Source of the DNA: Candidatus Pantoea edessiphila
GTDB lineage: Bacteria; Pseudomonadota; Gammaproteobacteria; Enterobacterales; Enterobacteriaceae
Reading direction: 5' to 3'
Assembly: GCF_002933355.1 (NCBI RefSeq)
Contig: NZ_PDKU01000003.1
Coordinates: 1-64,000, forward strand
DNA: 64,000 bases
Shown here: in pieces, positions 53,012 to 63,920 of the stretch
Layout of the letters: each line of letters begins with the position of its first letter
Numbering within the stretch: position 1 is the first letter of the stretch
Made by a program: the position numbers and the translations under genes
The notes under the pieces: model-generated
Database searches by the model: none
What the model was told of the DNA's origin: nothing
What the model saw: only the letters and a program-made list of their open reading frames with translations

Positions 53012-53869
53012 ATGACAAAAGAAACACAAGCTTTATCTATTGCTCCATTGGGTAATTTAGAATCATATATTCAAGCTGCTAATATATTACCTATGCTATC
53101 AGCTGAAGAAGAAAAAATTTTAGCTAAGCAATTACATTACCATGGTGATCTAAAATCAGCTAAGGTGTTAATTTTATCTCATTTACGTTTTGTAGTTCAT
53201 ATTGCTCGTAACTATTCTGGTTACGGATTGCCACAAGCTGATTTAATTCAAGAAGGAAATATTGGATTAATGAAAGCTGTAAGAAGATTTAATCCCGAAG
53301 TGGGTGTTCGACTAGTTTCTTTTGCCGTACACTGGATTAAAGCTGAAATTCACGAATATGTATTACGTAATTGGCGTATAGTGAAAGTAGCAACTACCAA
53401 AGCACAACGTAAATTATTTTTTAATCTTAGAAAAACTAAAAGGCATTTAGGTTGGTTTAATCAAAATGAAATAGAGATGGTAGCACGTGAATTAGGTGTA
53501 AGTAGCAAGGATGTGCGTGAAATGGAATCACGTATGGCTGCACAAGATATGACTTTTGATTTATTTAATAGTGATGACAATAGTGAAGATAAAGTTATGG
53601 CACCAGTACTTTATCTTAAAGATAAAACCTCAGATTTTGCTAATGGTATTGAAGAAAATAATTGGGAATTACATGCTGCAGATAAATTAAGTTATGCATT
53701 AGAAAGTTTAGATGAACGTAGTAGATATATTATACGCACTCGTTGGCTTGAAGAAGATAATAAAACCACTCTTCAAGAACTAGCTAATAAATATGGTGTA
53801 TCAGCTGAACGTGTGCGTCAACTTGAAAAAAATGCTATGAAAAAACTTAGAGTAGCCATTGAATCATAA
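53012..53869 (+). CDS. rpoH: Heat-shock sigma factor RpoH (sigma-32)
   Basis: Directs transcription of heat-shock genes. 285 residues (E. coli 284) with strong identity. Region 2 reads [20 protein letters not shown] and [16 protein letters not shown]; the RpoH box, contacted in DnaK/FtsH control, is [17 protein letters not shown] at about residues 132-148; region 4.2 is [25 protein letters not shown] precedes the ATG. The FtsH modulators HflK and HflC are also in this window. Confidence 0.98.
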   Translation: MTKETQALSIAPLGNLESYIQAANILPMLSAEEEKILAKQLHYHGDLKSAKVLILSHLRFVVHIARNYSGYGLPQADLIQEGNIGLMKAVRRFNPEVGVRLVSFAVHWIKAEIHEYVLRNWRIVKVATTKAQRKLFFNLRKTKRHLGWFNQNEIEMVARELGVSSKDVREMESRMAAQDMTFDLFNSDDNSEDKVMAPVLYLKDKTSDFANGIEENNWELHAADKLSYALESLDERSRYIIRTRWLEEDNKTTLQELANKYGVSAERVRQLEKNAMKKLRVAIES

Positions 53870-54045
53870 TATTTTGAAATCATAATTTCATAAATTGTAT
53901 GTTTTTGATTTTTTTAATCACCATTCTATTCTAGTTGATAACAATCTATTATGTATTATCAATACTAAATAAATTATACTAAAAAATCAGATTTTATTAT
54001 ATCAATATTCAAATATAATATATAACTATTCAATAAAAATTTAAA

Positions 54046-54639
54046 TTACAATTTTAAATAAACTCTAATACCATCTAAAAACATTTGTGTTGCTAGCATA
54101 ACCAGCACTAAACCCATTAGGCGTTCGAGTGCATTTACACCCTTTTCTCCTAACACACGTAAAAATAATTCTGAAAGTAATAAAATAATTAATGTCAGTG
54201 CCCATGCTATCAGTATTGAAATTATGATAATATGAATTTGATTTGCATATTGGTGAGCTAGCATCATTAAAGTTGCTAACAGCGATGGACCAGCAACTAA
54301 TGGAATAGCTAAAGGAACTAAAAAAGGTTCTTCACCAGCAGGTAATCCAGTGTTATCATCTTCAGATGAGGGAAAAATCATTTTAATAGCTATTAAAAAT
54401 AAAATAATGCCACCTGATATTGACACCGATTCAGTACGTAAATTTAAGAAATTTAATATGCTTTCTCCAGAAAATAAAAATAATATCATGATTATTAAGG
54501 AAATAATCATTTCACGAATTAAAATTATTTTTCTTCTTTTAGGTTCAATATATTTTAAAATTGACATAAAAACAGGTAAATTACCTAAAGGATCCATAAT
54601 TAATAACAATAATATTGTTCCAGAAATTATCTCATTCAT
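54046..54639 (-). CDS. yhgN: MarC-family membrane protein YhgN
   Basis: Six-helix inner-membrane protein of the MarC/UPF0056 family, transport substrate unknown. LLIMDPLGNLPVFMSIL at the N-terminus, SGGIILFLIAIKMIFP and AIPLVAGPSLLATLMML are typical. 197 residues, as in E. coli. It lies beside asd, divergent, as in enterics. Confidence 0.94.
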   Translation of the reverse strand: MNEIISGTILLLLIMDPLGNLPVFMSILKYIEPKRRKIILIREMIISLIIMILFLFSGESILNFLNLRTESVSISGGIILFLIAIKMIFPSSEDDNTGLPAGEEPFLVPLAIPLVAGPSLLATLMMLAHQYANQIHIIIISILIAWALTLIILLLSELFLRVLGEKGVNALERLMGLVLVMLATQMFLDGIRVYLKL

Positions 54640-54867
54640 TTACTTTACACCTTAATTATTAAATATAATTTGTTATTAGTTAGTTTGCTAAAGTACTTAG
54701 TTTAAACAAATAATTTGTTTAAGGAAATTAAAATAACTTTGATCAAAGTACTAACTATTTATAAATCTAATTATTACATATCGCTAAACAAAATTAATAC
54801 CCTAGTAATTTCTTTAAAAAGAAATTAGAAAATTTTGAACATTTGAACAATTGAAAATGGATATAAT

Positions 54868-55977
54868 ATGAAAAATGTTGGTTTTATTGGTTGGCGTGGA
54901 ATGGTTGGTTCAGTATTAATGTCTAGAATGATAGAAGAAAATGATTTTAAATTAATTAACTCTATATTTTTTTCTACATCACAGCAAGGACATTTAGCAC
55001 CAAATTTTGGAGCCAATTATAATAGTATACTTCAAGATGCTTTTAATATAGAAACTTTAAACATGTTAGATATAATTGTCACTTGCCAAGGAAGTGAATA
55101 TACAAAAGAAATATATCCTAAATTAAGAAATACAGGTTGGCAAGGTTACTGGATAGATGCTGCTTCTATATTAAGAATGAAAAAAGATACAGTTATTGTA
55201 TTAGATCCAGTTAATCATCATATAATTTGCCGAGGTATAAATAACGGCATTAAAACTTTTATTGGTGGTAATTGCACAGTTAGTCTAATGTTAATGTCAT
55301 TAGCTGGTTTATTTTCAAAAAATTTAATAGACTGGGTATCAGTTGCAACTTATCAGGCTGCATCAGGCAGCGGTTCTCAACACATGAAAGAATTACTAAT
55401 ACAAATGGGTCTAATATATAACCATGTAGAAAAATCCTTAAAAAACCCAGCAACTCTAATTTTAGAAATAGAACGTAATATTAATAATTTTACTAAATCT
55501 GGTTTATTACCTACGAATAATTTCGGGGTGCCTTTAGCAAACAGTTTGATTCCTTGGATTGATAGAAAACTTGGAAATGGTCAGAGCCGAGAAGAATGGA
55601 AAGGTCAAGCAGAAACAAATAAAATCCTTGATACTCAAAAATTAATTCCAGTTGATGGAATCTGTGTGCGTATTAGCACACTACGTTGCCATAGTCAGGC
55701 TTTTACTATCAAACTTAATAAAGACATACCATTAAGAGAAATTGAAAAAATAATAAATTCAAATAACACTTGGGTAAAAGTAATTCCCAACGATCGTGAA
55801 TTAACGATGCATCAATTAACTCCATCTACAGTTGCTGGAACTTTAGTAATTCCTATTGGTCGTTTAAGAAAACTTAATATAGGTTCAAAATATCTATCTG
55901 CTTTTACTGTTGGAGATCAATTATTATGGGGTGCTGCTGAACCTATACGCCGCATGTTACGTTTATTGATAAATTAA
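54868..55977 (+). CDS. asd: Aspartate-semialdehyde dehydrogenase
   Basis: Makes aspartate semialdehyde for lysine, threonine, methionine and diaminopimelate. 369 residues against 367. [19 protein letters not shown] is the NADP site; the catalytic cysteine is Cys136 in GGNCTVSLM (Cys135 in E. coli); the later catalytic His region [16 protein letters not shown] is present. It is needed at least for peptidoglycan. Confidence 0.98.
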   Translation: MKNVGFIGWRGMVGSVLMSRMIEENDFKLINSIFFSTSQQGHLAPNFGANYNSILQDAFNIETLNMLDIIVTCQGSEYTKEIYPKLRNTGWQGYWIDAASILRMKKDTVIVLDPVNHHIICRGINNGIKTFIGGNCTVSLMLMSLAGLFSKNLIDWVSVATYQAASGSGSQHMKELLIQMGLIYNHVEKSLKNPATLILEIERNINNFTKSGLLPTNNFGVPLANSLIPWIDRKLGNGQSREEWKGQAETNKILDTQKLIPVDGICVRISTLRCHSQAFTIKLNKDIPLREIEKIINSNNTWVKVIPNDRELTMHQLTPSTVAGTLVIPIGRLRKLNIGSKYLSAFTVGDQLLWGAAEPIRRMLRLLIN

Positions 55978-56074
55978 AAATAATTTTTTCATTTCAAATA
56001 CATCTGTTCATTATTTGCTTTATTAATTAACAAACTAGAATTAATTTATTTAATTTTTGTTTTAAACTAAAGAA

Positions 56075-56653
56075 CTAAAAATAAGAGTGTCTTCCATGTA
56101 GATGCTCTGTATTATCAATAACCCCTCTTAACACGGGAAATGCTAATAATAATTCTTTCTCTACACTATTTTTTAATGTAATATTAATCATTGCACATCC
56201 ATTACAACCGCCTCCAAATTCTAGTATAGCATAATTATCATCAGTAATTTCAATTAATGATACATATCCACCGTGTTCAGCTAACCTTGGATTAATTTGT
56301 GTATACAATAGATGTTCTATACGTTTAAATATGGGTGAGTTTTCAGGTAACTTTTTTACTTTTGTAGCATTTGGTGCTTTTAATGTCAGTTGAGATCCTA
56401 ATTTATCTACTGCTAGATCAATTTCCGCTTCTTTTAGATAGGGTAAGCTCAATGGATCAATATAAACAGATAAGGTATCAAAGTCTAATTTAATATCTGT
56501 ATCATTAACATTATTAGGTTGACAATAAGAAACACTACATTCAGCTCTAGGAGTACCTGGATTATTGACAAACATCCTAATCTGAGTACCTTTTTCTTGT
56601 TTACTTAGTAATCTTAAAAAATGTTTTAGGGCAGGATCGCTTATTTTAATCAT
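56075..56653 (-). CDS. nfuA: Fe-S cluster carrier NfuA
   Basis: Carries 4Fe-4S clusters to target enzymes. A degenerate A-type scaffold domain at the N-terminus ([13 protein letters not shown]) precedes the Nfu domain with Cys150 and Cys153 in GGGCNGCAM. 192 residues against 191. Its clusters could serve enzymes such as HemW. In E. coli it is close to bioH, as here. Confidence 0.97.
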   Translation of the reverse strand: MIKISDPALKHFLRLLSKQEKGTQIRMFVNNPGTPRAECSVSYCQPNNVNDTDIKLDFDTLSVYIDPLSLPYLKEAEIDLAVDKLGSQLTLKAPNATKVKKLPENSPIFKRIEHLLYTQINPRLAEHGGYVSLIEITDDNYAILEFGGGCNGCAMINITLKNSVEKELLLAFPVLRGVIDNTEHLHGRHSYF

Positions 56654-56859
56654 TATTAATTACTCAATTTTTATTGGTTCTTAATTATATTAATTCAGAT
56701 ATTTAAATATATAAAATATATTACACTATATTAGCAATTATTTACTATAGACATTTAGTTTAATATAACCAATAAATTTTTATTTACTTAGCTAGATTAA
56801 TTATTTTAATTATATTTATTAATATATTGTAGTATATCTTAATTTCTTTTTAACTTTAA

Positions 56860-57639
56860 TTGAAAATTTCAATGTATTGGTATACTTGTGGAAAAGGTAG
56901 TACAAATCTTGTGTTAATACATGGCTGGGCTCTTAATGCAGAAATATGGAACCTTGTTATTCCTAATCTTAGTAAACATTTTCGTCTACATTTAGTTGAT
57001 TTACCAGGTTATGGACGTAGTAAAGTTTGTACTGAATTTACTATAAAAGGTTTAGCGAAACAATTAATACCATTTCTGCCTACTCAATCAATTGTACTAG
57101 GCTGGTCTTTAGGCGGTTTGGTAGCTATGCAAATAGCATTAATTCATCCTGAATTACTAAGTGGAGTTATTACTGTAGCATCATCACCTAAATTTATTGC
57201 TACAGAATCTTGGCCAGGTATAAAAATAAACATATTGAAAAATTTCCAGCACTATGTTCATAAAAATTTACAGAAAGCAATAGAACGGTTTTTAGTATTA
57301 CAAACATTAGGTTCAAAGAAAGATAGTATTGACATTTTAATGTTGAAACAAGCAATATTTTCTCAACCTATACCATCAATTTCAGTACTTAATAACGGTT
57401 TAAAAATATTGAGTATTACAGATATACGTAAAGAACTACCTTTAATACAATTACCTTTTTTACGTATATATGGGTCTTTAGATAGTTTAGTACCACGTTA
57501 TGTTGTACCAATTATAGATGATATCATTCCATCTTCACCTTCAATCGTAATAGAGAAAGCAGCACATGCTCCATTTATTTCTCATTCTGATAGATTTTGC
57601 GAACATGTTATTAACTTTTTAGATTTAGTAGGTTATTAA
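56860..57639 (+). CDS. bioH: Pimeloyl-[acyl-carrier protein] methyl ester esterase BioH
   Basis: Removes the methyl group from pimeloyl-ACP methyl ester, ending the pimelate stage of biotin synthesis. LIHGWALNAEIWNLVIPNL, the nucleophile motif GWSLGGLVAMQIAL (Ser83 from the TTG start), ASSPKFIATESWPGIK and KAAHAPFISHSDRFC with the catalytic His follow E. coli BioH closely. The start is either TTG 56860 or ATG 56872; neither has a clear ribosome site and alignment favours the longer form. 259 residues against 256. It fits with accB/accC here, which need biotin. Confidence 0.94.
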   Translation: MKISMYWYTCGKGSTNLVLIHGWALNAEIWNLVIPNLSKHFRLHLVDLPGYGRSKVCTEFTIKGLAKQLIPFLPTQSIVLGWSLGGLVAMQIALIHPELLSGVITVASSPKFIATESWPGIKINILKNFQHYVHKNLQKAIERFLVLQTLGSKKDSIDILMLKQAIFSQPIPSISVLNNGLKILSITDIRKELPLIQLPFLRIYGSLDSLVPRYVVPIIDDIIPSSPSIVIEKAAHAPFISHSDRFCEHVINFLDLVGY

Positions 57640-58011
57640 ATTATAGATTTTTATATGAAACTAATAATTTGCAATTATGCAATATTAATAGACAAAAAAT
57701 CAAAATTACCAAAATAAATTATATTTATTTACTATAAAGATTAATTTAGATTAAGATAAAATTTAATATTATTATAAATAGTACTATGAATATAAAATCC
57801 AATATGTAATAATAGTGATTTTAAAAATCAATATCATGATGATCATGATGGGTAACTTGAATTGATTACTGTTTTTAATTTGAATAACTTAATATAATTA
57901 TCATTTAATGATTTACCAAAGTTATAACAATTTTTAACATTCAATTTTTATCTCGCCAGCTTAAATTATAAACGCTGGATATTATTAACAAATCTTATTA
58001 ATACCAAAAAA
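57640..58011. other. Gene-free region bioH | aroK
   Basis: About 370 A+T-rich bases, no gene seen. ATCATGAT occurs twice near 57834-57850. CCAGC (57956-57960) and GCTGG (57974-57978) could pair just upstream of aroK with a 13-base loop, a weak structure in the likely leader. Confidence 0.45.
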
Positions 58012-58539
58012 ATGGCAGAGAAACGTAATATCTTTCTAGTTGGTCCAATGGGTGCTGGAAAAAGTACTATTGGTCGTTATTTAGCTCAACAGCTTAAAAT
58101 GGAATTTTTTGATTCAGATCAAGAAATTGAACAACGTACTGGAGCAGATATAAATTGGGTTTTCGATGTTGAGGGAGAAGAAGGTTTTCGTGATCGTGAA
58201 GAAAAAATCATAAATGAACTAACTGAAAAACAAGGTATTGTTCTTGCAACTGGAGGGGGTTCTATTAAATCGCAGAAAACTCGTAATCATCTTTCTGCTA
58301 GGGGAATAGTAGTTTATTTAGAAACTGCAATAGAAAAACAGTTATCAAGAACGCAACGTGATAAAAAGCGACCTTTATTACAACTGGATCCTTCTCCTAG
58401 TAAAATACTTAAAACGTTAGCTCAAGAACGTAATCCATTATATAGAGAAATTGCTGACATTACAGTTAGTACTGATAATCAAAGTACAAAAATTGTTGCT
58501 AATCAAATTATCAAATTGTTAAAAAACGAAATAATTTAA
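58012..58539 (+). CDS. aroK: Shikimate kinase I
   Basis: Phosphorylates shikimate. 175 residues against 173. P-loop [15 protein letters not shown] near residue 11, the [27 protein letters not shown] shikimate-binding region (given here in part), [10 protein letters not shown] and RPLLQ. Followed 38 bases later by aroB, as in enterics. Confidence 0.97.
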   Translation: MAEKRNIFLVGPMGAGKSTIGRYLAQQLKMEFFDSDQEIEQRTGADINWVFDVEGEEGFRDREEKIINELTEKQGIVLATGGGSIKSQKTRNHLSARGIVVYLETAIEKQLSRTQRDKKRPLLQLDPSPSKILKTLAQERNPLYREIADITVSTDNQSTKIVANQIIKLLKNEII

Positions 58540-58577
58540 AAAATTAAAGTTAATATAAAATAAACAGGTACTGATTT

Positions 58578-59669
58578 ATGGAAAAACTTACTTTTTCATT
58601 AGGAAACAGAAGTTATCCAATTATTATATCTTCTGGATTATGCAATAATATATGTTCTTTATGGCATTTAAAAATAAATGATAAAGCATTAATAGTGACT
58701 AATCAAACTTTAGGTGCTCTATATTTGGATAGATTGATAAAATTGATGCAAACAGCAAAAATACAAGTTGATCATATAATTTTACCTGATGGTGAGCAGT
58801 ATAAAACTCTTGATACAATTAATAAAATTATTAATTTATTATTAAAACAATTACACGATCGTAATACAACTTTAATTGCTCTTGGAGGAGGGGTTGTGGG
58901 TGACCTGACTGGGTTTGCTGCATCCATCTATCAACGTGGAATACGTTTTATCCAGATACCAACAACTTTACTAGCACAAGTAGATGCTTCGATTGGAGGG
59001 AAAACAGGAGTAAATCATCTACTAGGCAAAAATATGATTGGTTCATTTCATCAACCAACTTTAGTAATAATAGATACTGATTTTTTGATATCATTGCCTT
59101 CTCGTGAATTTAATTCAGGGTTATCGGAAATCATAAAATACGGTATTATTTTAGATTCTACATTTTTTCAATGGATTGAAGAAAATCTACATTTACTACT
59201 AGCACTAGATACAAGTAAACTTATTTATTGTATCCGTAGATGCTGTGAATTAAAATCTAGTCTAGTTTCCAGTGATGAATATGAAATTAAAAATCGTGCT
59301 CTCTTAAATTTAGGACATACTTTTGGTCATGCGATTGAGGCGTATACGGGTTATGGCAAATGGCTACATGGAGAAGCAGTAGCAGCTGGAATTGTCATGG
59401 CTGTGCGTACAGCAGAACGTTTAGGACAATTTAAATCGATAGAAGGCAACAGAATTGTCAAATTATTAAAACGTGCTAATTTACCAATAAGAGGTCCATT
59501 AGAAATGCTTCCAGAAAATTATTTACCTTACATGATGCGAGATAAAAAAACAATATCAGGTCAATTGAGGCTAATACTTCCTTTAACTATCGGTATTGCT
59601 GAAATACGTCATGATGTTCCTAATCAATTGATATTAGAAGCAATCAATGATTGTCAAAATATTCATTAA
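58578..59669 (+). CDS. aroB: 3-Dehydroquinate synthase
   Basis: Cyclises DAHP to 3-dehydroquinate, step two of the shikimate pathway. 363 residues against 362. [52 protein letters not shown] and [13 protein letters not shown] (Zn-binding His) are all intact. Operon with aroK; damX and dam, which follow in E. coli, are lost. Confidence 0.98.
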   Translation: MEKLTFSLGNRSYPIIISSGLCNNICSLWHLKINDKALIVTNQTLGALYLDRLIKLMQTAKIQVDHIILPDGEQYKTLDTINKIINLLLKQLHDRNTTLIALGGGVVGDLTGFAASIYQRGIRFIQIPTTLLAQVDASIGGKTGVNHLLGKNMIGSFHQPTLVIIDTDFLISLPSREFNSGLSEIIKYGIILDSTFFQWIEENLHLLLALDTSKLIYCIRRCCELKSSLVSSDEYEIKNRALLNLGHTFGHAIEAYTGYGKWLHGEAVAAGIVMAVRTAERLGQFKSIEGNRIVKLLKRANLPIRGPLEMLPENYLPYMMRDKKTISGQLRLILPLTIGIAEIRHDVPNQLILEAINDCQNIH

Positions 59670-59969
59670 TAATTTTTTGAATATTTTTTAAATCAATTAT
59701 TTTTTATTAAATATAGTTTAGTAAATGTTTATAATATTCTCATTATGAGTTTATATACATTTTCAATATATGGAAGATAAAATATGACCATTGCAATCTG
59801 ATATATCAAAATATTAAATCTAATAGAAATGTATCATATGGAAAAGTATATTTATAAATATCATTTATGCAAATTATATGCTTTGCGGTACTAGTAATAT
59901 AAAACTTAGCTTATCAGATGAGTTGTTAACATAATACAGCATATAGTTCGATAAAATAGGATGTTAATG
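59670..59969. other. Gene-free region aroB | rpe, former damX-dam site
   Basis: About 300 A+T-rich bases between aroB and rpe. E. coli has damX and dam here; I recognise no part of either. AGGA at 59958-59961 serves rpe. Loss of dam alongside retention of mutL would mean mismatch repair without GATC strand marking, if no dam exists elsewhere. Confidence 0.5.
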
Positions 59970-60644
59970 ATGAGTAAATATTTAGTAGCTCCTTCAATAC
60001 TTTCAGCTAATTTTGCTAAATTAGGTGAAGAAACTACAAACGTCTTAAATGCTGGTGGAGATGTAATTCACTTTGACGTTATGGATAATCATTATGTTCC
60101 TAATTTAACTATAGGTCCAATGGTGTTGAAATCTTTGCGTGATTACGGTATTGCTGCACCTATTGATGTACATCTTATGGTAAAACCTGTAGATGATTTA
60201 ATACCTGAATTTGCTAGAGTTGGTGCTAATTACATTACATTTCACCCTGAAACAAGTGAGCATGTCGATCGTACATTGCAAATAATAAAAGAAAATGGTT
60301 GCAAAGCTGGATTAGTATTTAATCCTACCACTTCACTTAACTATCTTGACTATATAATGGATAAACTAGATATTATTCTTATAATGTCGGTAAATCCTGG
60401 TTTTAGTAATCAATCCTTTATTCCTAGTACATTAGATAAATTAATTGATGCAAGAAAAAGAATTGATCAAAGTGGATACAATATTATTCTTGAGATAGAT
60501 GGTGGTATAAAGATAGATAATATTAGGAAAGCAGCCGAATTTGGAGCTAATATGTTTGTTATAGGTTCTGCTATTTTTAGTAGTAACAATTATAAAAAAA
60601 TTATTAATTCTATGCGTAATGAAATAGAAAAAGTAATTGCATAA
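59970..60644 (+). CDS. rpe: Ribulose-phosphate 3-epimerase
   Basis: Interconverts ribulose 5-phosphate and xylulose 5-phosphate in the pentose phosphate pathway. TIM-barrel motifs: [46 protein letters not shown] and LEIDGGIK. Three ATGs are in frame (59961, 59967, 59970); the last is 8 bases from AGGA and aligns [13 protein letters not shown] with the E. coli N-terminus. 224 residues against 225. gph, which follows in E. coli, is lost. Confidence 0.97.
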   Translation: MSKYLVAPSILSANFAKLGEETTNVLNAGGDVIHFDVMDNHYVPNLTIGPMVLKSLRDYGIAAPIDVHLMVKPVDDLIPEFARVGANYITFHPETSEHVDRTLQIIKENGCKAGLVFNPTTSLNYLDYIMDKLDIILIMSVNPGFSNQSFIPSTLDKLIDARKRIDQSGYNIILEIDGGIKIDNIRKAAEFGANMFVIGSAIFSSNNYKKIINSMRNEIEKVIA

Positions 60645-60825
60645 TTCATTAAAATAGAAATCATAATAAATGATGCCATCTAATAATATTTAATATTAAT
60701 AGATAGATGAATTGTTACATGAATATTTTTAAACATTAAATTGTAGGTAGACGATTATTCACTTAGCTTATTTTACATATACGTTACGTTAAGATTTAAT
60801 TTTCTTGATTATTTAGGGTTTCATT

Positions 60826-61833
60826 ATGGGAAAATATATAGTTTTTAGCGGTGCCCAACCATCTGGAGAATTAACTATTGGTAATTATTTGGGTGCAATT
60901 CGCCAGTGGAATCAAATGCAAGATAATTTTGATTGCTTATATTGTATTGTAGATTTACATACTTTAACTACTCGCCAAAATCCTCATATATTAAATAAAT
61001 CTACTTTAGATACTTTAGCTTTATATTTAGCATGTGGTATTGATCCTAATAAAAGTATTATTTTTGTTCAATCTCATGTATTAGAACATACTCAACTTAA
61101 TTGGATTTTAAATTGTTTTTGTTATTTTGGTGAACTCAGTCGTATGACACAATTTAAAAATAAGTTGATTAGTAATAATAACATAAATTCAGGTATATTT
61201 AACTACCCAGTATTGATGGCATCCGATATCTTATTATATCAAACTAATCAAGTACCTGTTGGTGAAGATCAAAAACAACATATAGAATTAAGTCGTGTAA
61301 TTGCTTGTCGTTTTAATAAAATTTATGGAGATATTTTTACAATTCCAGAACCAATGATACCTAAGTCAGGTGCAAAAATCATGTCGCTTACAGAGCCAAG
61401 TAGAAAAATGTCTAAATCGGATTGTAATAATAGTAATGTTATTGGTCTTTTAGAAAATCCTAAATCCATAATAAACAAAATCAAGCATGCAATTACTGAC
61501 TCTGAGTGCCCTCCTATAATTCGCTATGATATTAAAGAAAAAGCTGGTATTTCAAATCTTCTTAACATATTGTCAGCAGTAACTTATAAAGATATTGTTA
61601 CATTAGAAAAAGAATTTCAAGGAAAAATGTATAGTCAATTGAAATTTTCTGTTTCTAATGAAATTTGCTTAATGTTACTAGATATTCAAGAACGTTATCA
61701 TTATTACAGAAATAATGTATCATTGCTTAGAGAAATTATGTATGAAGGAGCTAATAAAGCTAGAGTGAAAGCACAAAAAACAATCAGTAAAGTATATAAT
61801 ACAGTTGGTTTATGTTCTTATTTCAATGATTGA
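60826..61833 (+). CDS. trpS: Tryptophanyl-tRNA synthetase
   Basis: Class I aminoacyl-tRNA synthetase. 335 residues against 334. The HIGH-equivalent is [13 protein letters not shown] and the KMSKS loop is [16 protein letters not shown] and [13 protein letters not shown] are typical. Start codon ATG with TAGGGTTT upstream. Next to crp, in the same region as in E. coli. Confidence 0.98.
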   Translation: MGKYIVFSGAQPSGELTIGNYLGAIRQWNQMQDNFDCLYCIVDLHTLTTRQNPHILNKSTLDTLALYLACGIDPNKSIIFVQSHVLEHTQLNWILNCFCYFGELSRMTQFKNKLISNNNINSGIFNYPVLMASDILLYQTNQVPVGEDQKQHIELSRVIACRFNKIYGDIFTIPEPMIPKSGAKIMSLTEPSRKMSKSDCNNSNVIGLLENPKSIINKIKHAITDSECPPIIRYDIKEKAGISNLLNILSAVTYKDIVTLEKEFQGKMYSQLKFSVSNEICLMLLDIQERYHYYRNNVSLLREIMYEGANKARVKAQKTISKVYNTVGLCSYFND

Positions 61834-61947
61834 TCGTGATACGAATCACTTCGTTAATAATTAAGGAATAATCACGAATCTTACATTATTTCACTATATT
61901 GTTAAATTAATTAAGAAAATAAAAAAGATGTAATTATTAATTTTAAG

Positions 61948-62580
61948 TTATCTTGTTCCGTATACCACAATTGTTTTACCATGAGCATAAATTAATTTTT
62001 TATCTCCTAATATTTTTAAAATACGACCTACCGTCTCTCGCGAACAACCAACTATTTGGCCTATTTCTTGTCTAGTAATTTTAATTTGCATTCCGTCAGG
62101 ATGTGTCATAGCATCTGGTTGTTTAGTTAAATCAATTAACGTTTTAGCAACACGTCCTTTTACATCTAAAAATGCGAGATTACTAACTTTTTCAGAAGTC
62201 AATTTTAACCGACGTGCCATTTGAGATGCTAATCTCATTAGAATATCTGAGTTTAATTGAATTAATTGACTAAATTTAATGTAAGAAATTTCTGCTAATT
62301 CACATGCAATTTTAGCACGTACATAAACATTACGTTTTTTATCTTTTTTAAAAAATCCCAACTCACCAATAAAATCACCCTGATTTAAATAAGAAAGAAT
62401 TATTTCTTTACCTTTATCATTTTTGATTAATATTGTTGCTGACCCTTTAACAATATAGTAAAGAGTTTCAGCCTTTTCTTCGTGGTGAATTAAAGTGCTT
62501 TTAGAGGGATATTTATGAATATAGCAATGAGATAGGAACCATTCAAGTATAGAATCTGTTTGTGGTTTGGCAAGAACCAT
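61948..62580 (-). CDS. crp: cAMP receptor protein CRP
   Basis: Global transcription regulator activated by cAMP. 210 residues, as in E. coli. The cAMP pocket has GELGFF with Glu72 and Arg82 (E. coli numbering), but Ser83 is Asn; TSEKVSN keeps Thr127 and Ser128. The helix-turn-helix [20 protein letters not shown] is unchanged at the DNA-contacting Arg180, Glu181 and Arg185. The segment at residues 77-81 is Lys-rich (KKDKK) where E. coli has EEGQE. A strongly retained global regulator is unusual in a reduced symbiont genome; cyaA is not in this window. Confidence 0.97.
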   Translation of the reverse strand: MVLAKPQTDSILEWFLSHCYIHKYPSKSTLIHHEEKAETLYYIVKGSATILIKNDKGKEIILSYLNQGDFIGELGFFKKDKKRNVYVRAKIACELAEISYIKFSQLIQLNSDILMRLASQMARRLKLTSEKVSNLAFLDVKGRVAKTLIDLTKQPDAMTHPDGMQIKITRQEIGQIVGCSRETVGRILKILGDKKLIYAHGKTIVVYGTR

Positions 62581-63533
62581 TCGGTATTATCCTCTTTTAT
62601 CATTATGCTTAAAAAAGCAGGAGAAAAATATTTTTACTTACGAGACAAAATTTAAGTATATTGTTTTTTTTATAAAAAAATAATTTGTTTTTAAATTGCA
62701 AAGAAAATATATATTATATTTTTGCGAATTTATAAAATAGAACAAAATATTTTTCTTTTTATTGTTATTAGCAATTATAATATATGTATTTTAATTACAT
62801 CGAGTAATGTGAAAATAATTAGTGTATTTTTTAATTTGATTAAATTAGTTTAGTTTGATTTTTAAAATTAACATAGTTATTATAAATTTTATTGAATATA
62901 AAATTTGTGTTAATATTTAAGTCTGCATTAATATTTTTCAAAAAATGAGAAATTATTAGAGATGAATACAGTGAACATATTAATTATCATATTTGCTGTA
63001 TATTATCTCTTGAAGATGAATTGTTTTTTTGAAATAATAAATATTACATTTATTTTCTTCAGTATCATTTTTCTATGGAATATTATAAAAAATAAAAGAG
63101 TAATAAATTATGTTTTTACGCATGCAATTTGTTATTATGTTTTTGTTAATTTATATTGTCTTATAAATTTAAAATTTTATTATACAATACTATAACATCA
63201 TATTTATGATATCAATTTAAGTATAAATCTATTAAAAAATAATTGTTTTATATATATAATTTAATAAAAACAATTAAATTACTTTTTAAAAATTTTATTG
63301 TTAAAGTTAACATGAAAAATTCTATTTATAAAGATGGACAATATTTAATTAATCGACAAAATCATAATAAAAATAAATAGCTATTACGACTTTTGCTATT
63401 ATTAAATAAATATATAAAAATATAAGAATATTTATGTTAAGATACTCAAGTGAAATGAGAAAGTTCATATTAATATGATATATTACATTGTTATAATATT
63501 ATCATTGGGTCATTAGTAGGTGTTAATTCCAAA
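62581..63533. other. Long A+T-rich region crp | tusD
   Basis: About 950 bases. In E. coli many genes separate crp from tusD. Apart from one doubtful open frame (62962-63195) and a 22-codon frame at 63312-63380, I see nothing that looks coding. The promoters of crp and of tusDC must lie at its ends. Confidence 0.5.
62962..63195 (+). CDS. Doubtful small hydrophobic ORF
   Basis: A 77-codon open frame beginning MNTVNILIIIFAVYYLL, rich in Ile, Phe, Tyr and Asn, with two or three stretches that could span a membrane. I do not recognise it. Such composition arises by chance in A+T-rich DNA, and no ribosome site stands at a normal distance from its ATG. It may be noise or the eroded end of a membrane-protein gene. 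Confidence 0.2.
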   Translation: MNTVNILIIIFAVYYLLKMNCFFEIINITFIFFSIIFLWNIIKNKRVINYVFTHAICYYVFVNLYCLINLKFYYTIL

Positions 63534-63920
63534 ATGAATTACAATTTATTAGTAATGGGACCTCCGTATGGTACTCAGAATGCAACTAGTGCTTTATTAT
63601 TTGCTCAGGCATTATTGAAAGCGGGTCACAATCTAAAAAGCATTTTTTTTTATAGGGAAGGTGTGTTAAACGCTAATCAATTTATCACAATTCCTCATAA
63701 TGAATTTAATATAATCCATGAATGGCAAAATCTTAATAGAACACAAGGTGTGCTTCTAAATATATGCATATCATCAGCTTTCTATCGTGGTATATTAGAT
63801 ACACCAGAATCTGAACATCTACACTGCTCTTCAGGTAATCTTCAATCGGGTTTTAATTTTAGTGGGTTGAAATCATTGGCTGAAGCAATTGTAAATTGTG
63901 ATAGAGTTGTACAGTTTTGA
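63534..63920 (+). CDS. tusD: Sulfurtransferase complex subunit TusD
   Basis: TusBCD relays sulfur from TusA to TusE and MnmA for 2-thiouridine at the wobble position of tRNAs for Lys, Glu and Gln. 128 residues, the E. coli length. GPPYGTQNATSALLFAQALL opens the protein and FFYREGVLNANQ follows; the active cysteine of TusD is in LLNICISSAFYRGI. It ends CDRVVQF exactly like E. coli. Its TGA overlaps the tusC ATG by one base. Confidence 0.97.
   Translation: MNYNLLVMGPPYGTQNATSALLFAQALLKAGHNLKSIFFYREGVLNANQFITIPHNEFNIIHEWQNLNRTQGVLLNICISSAFYRGILDTPESEHLHCSSGNLQSGFNFSGLKSLAEAIVNCDRVVQF

Noticed and set aside
62581-63533. Replication origin in one of the long A+T-rich spacers
   Set aside because: No cluster of DnaA-type boxes (TTATCCACA) was seen, and no dnaA, gidA or dnaN is nearby.
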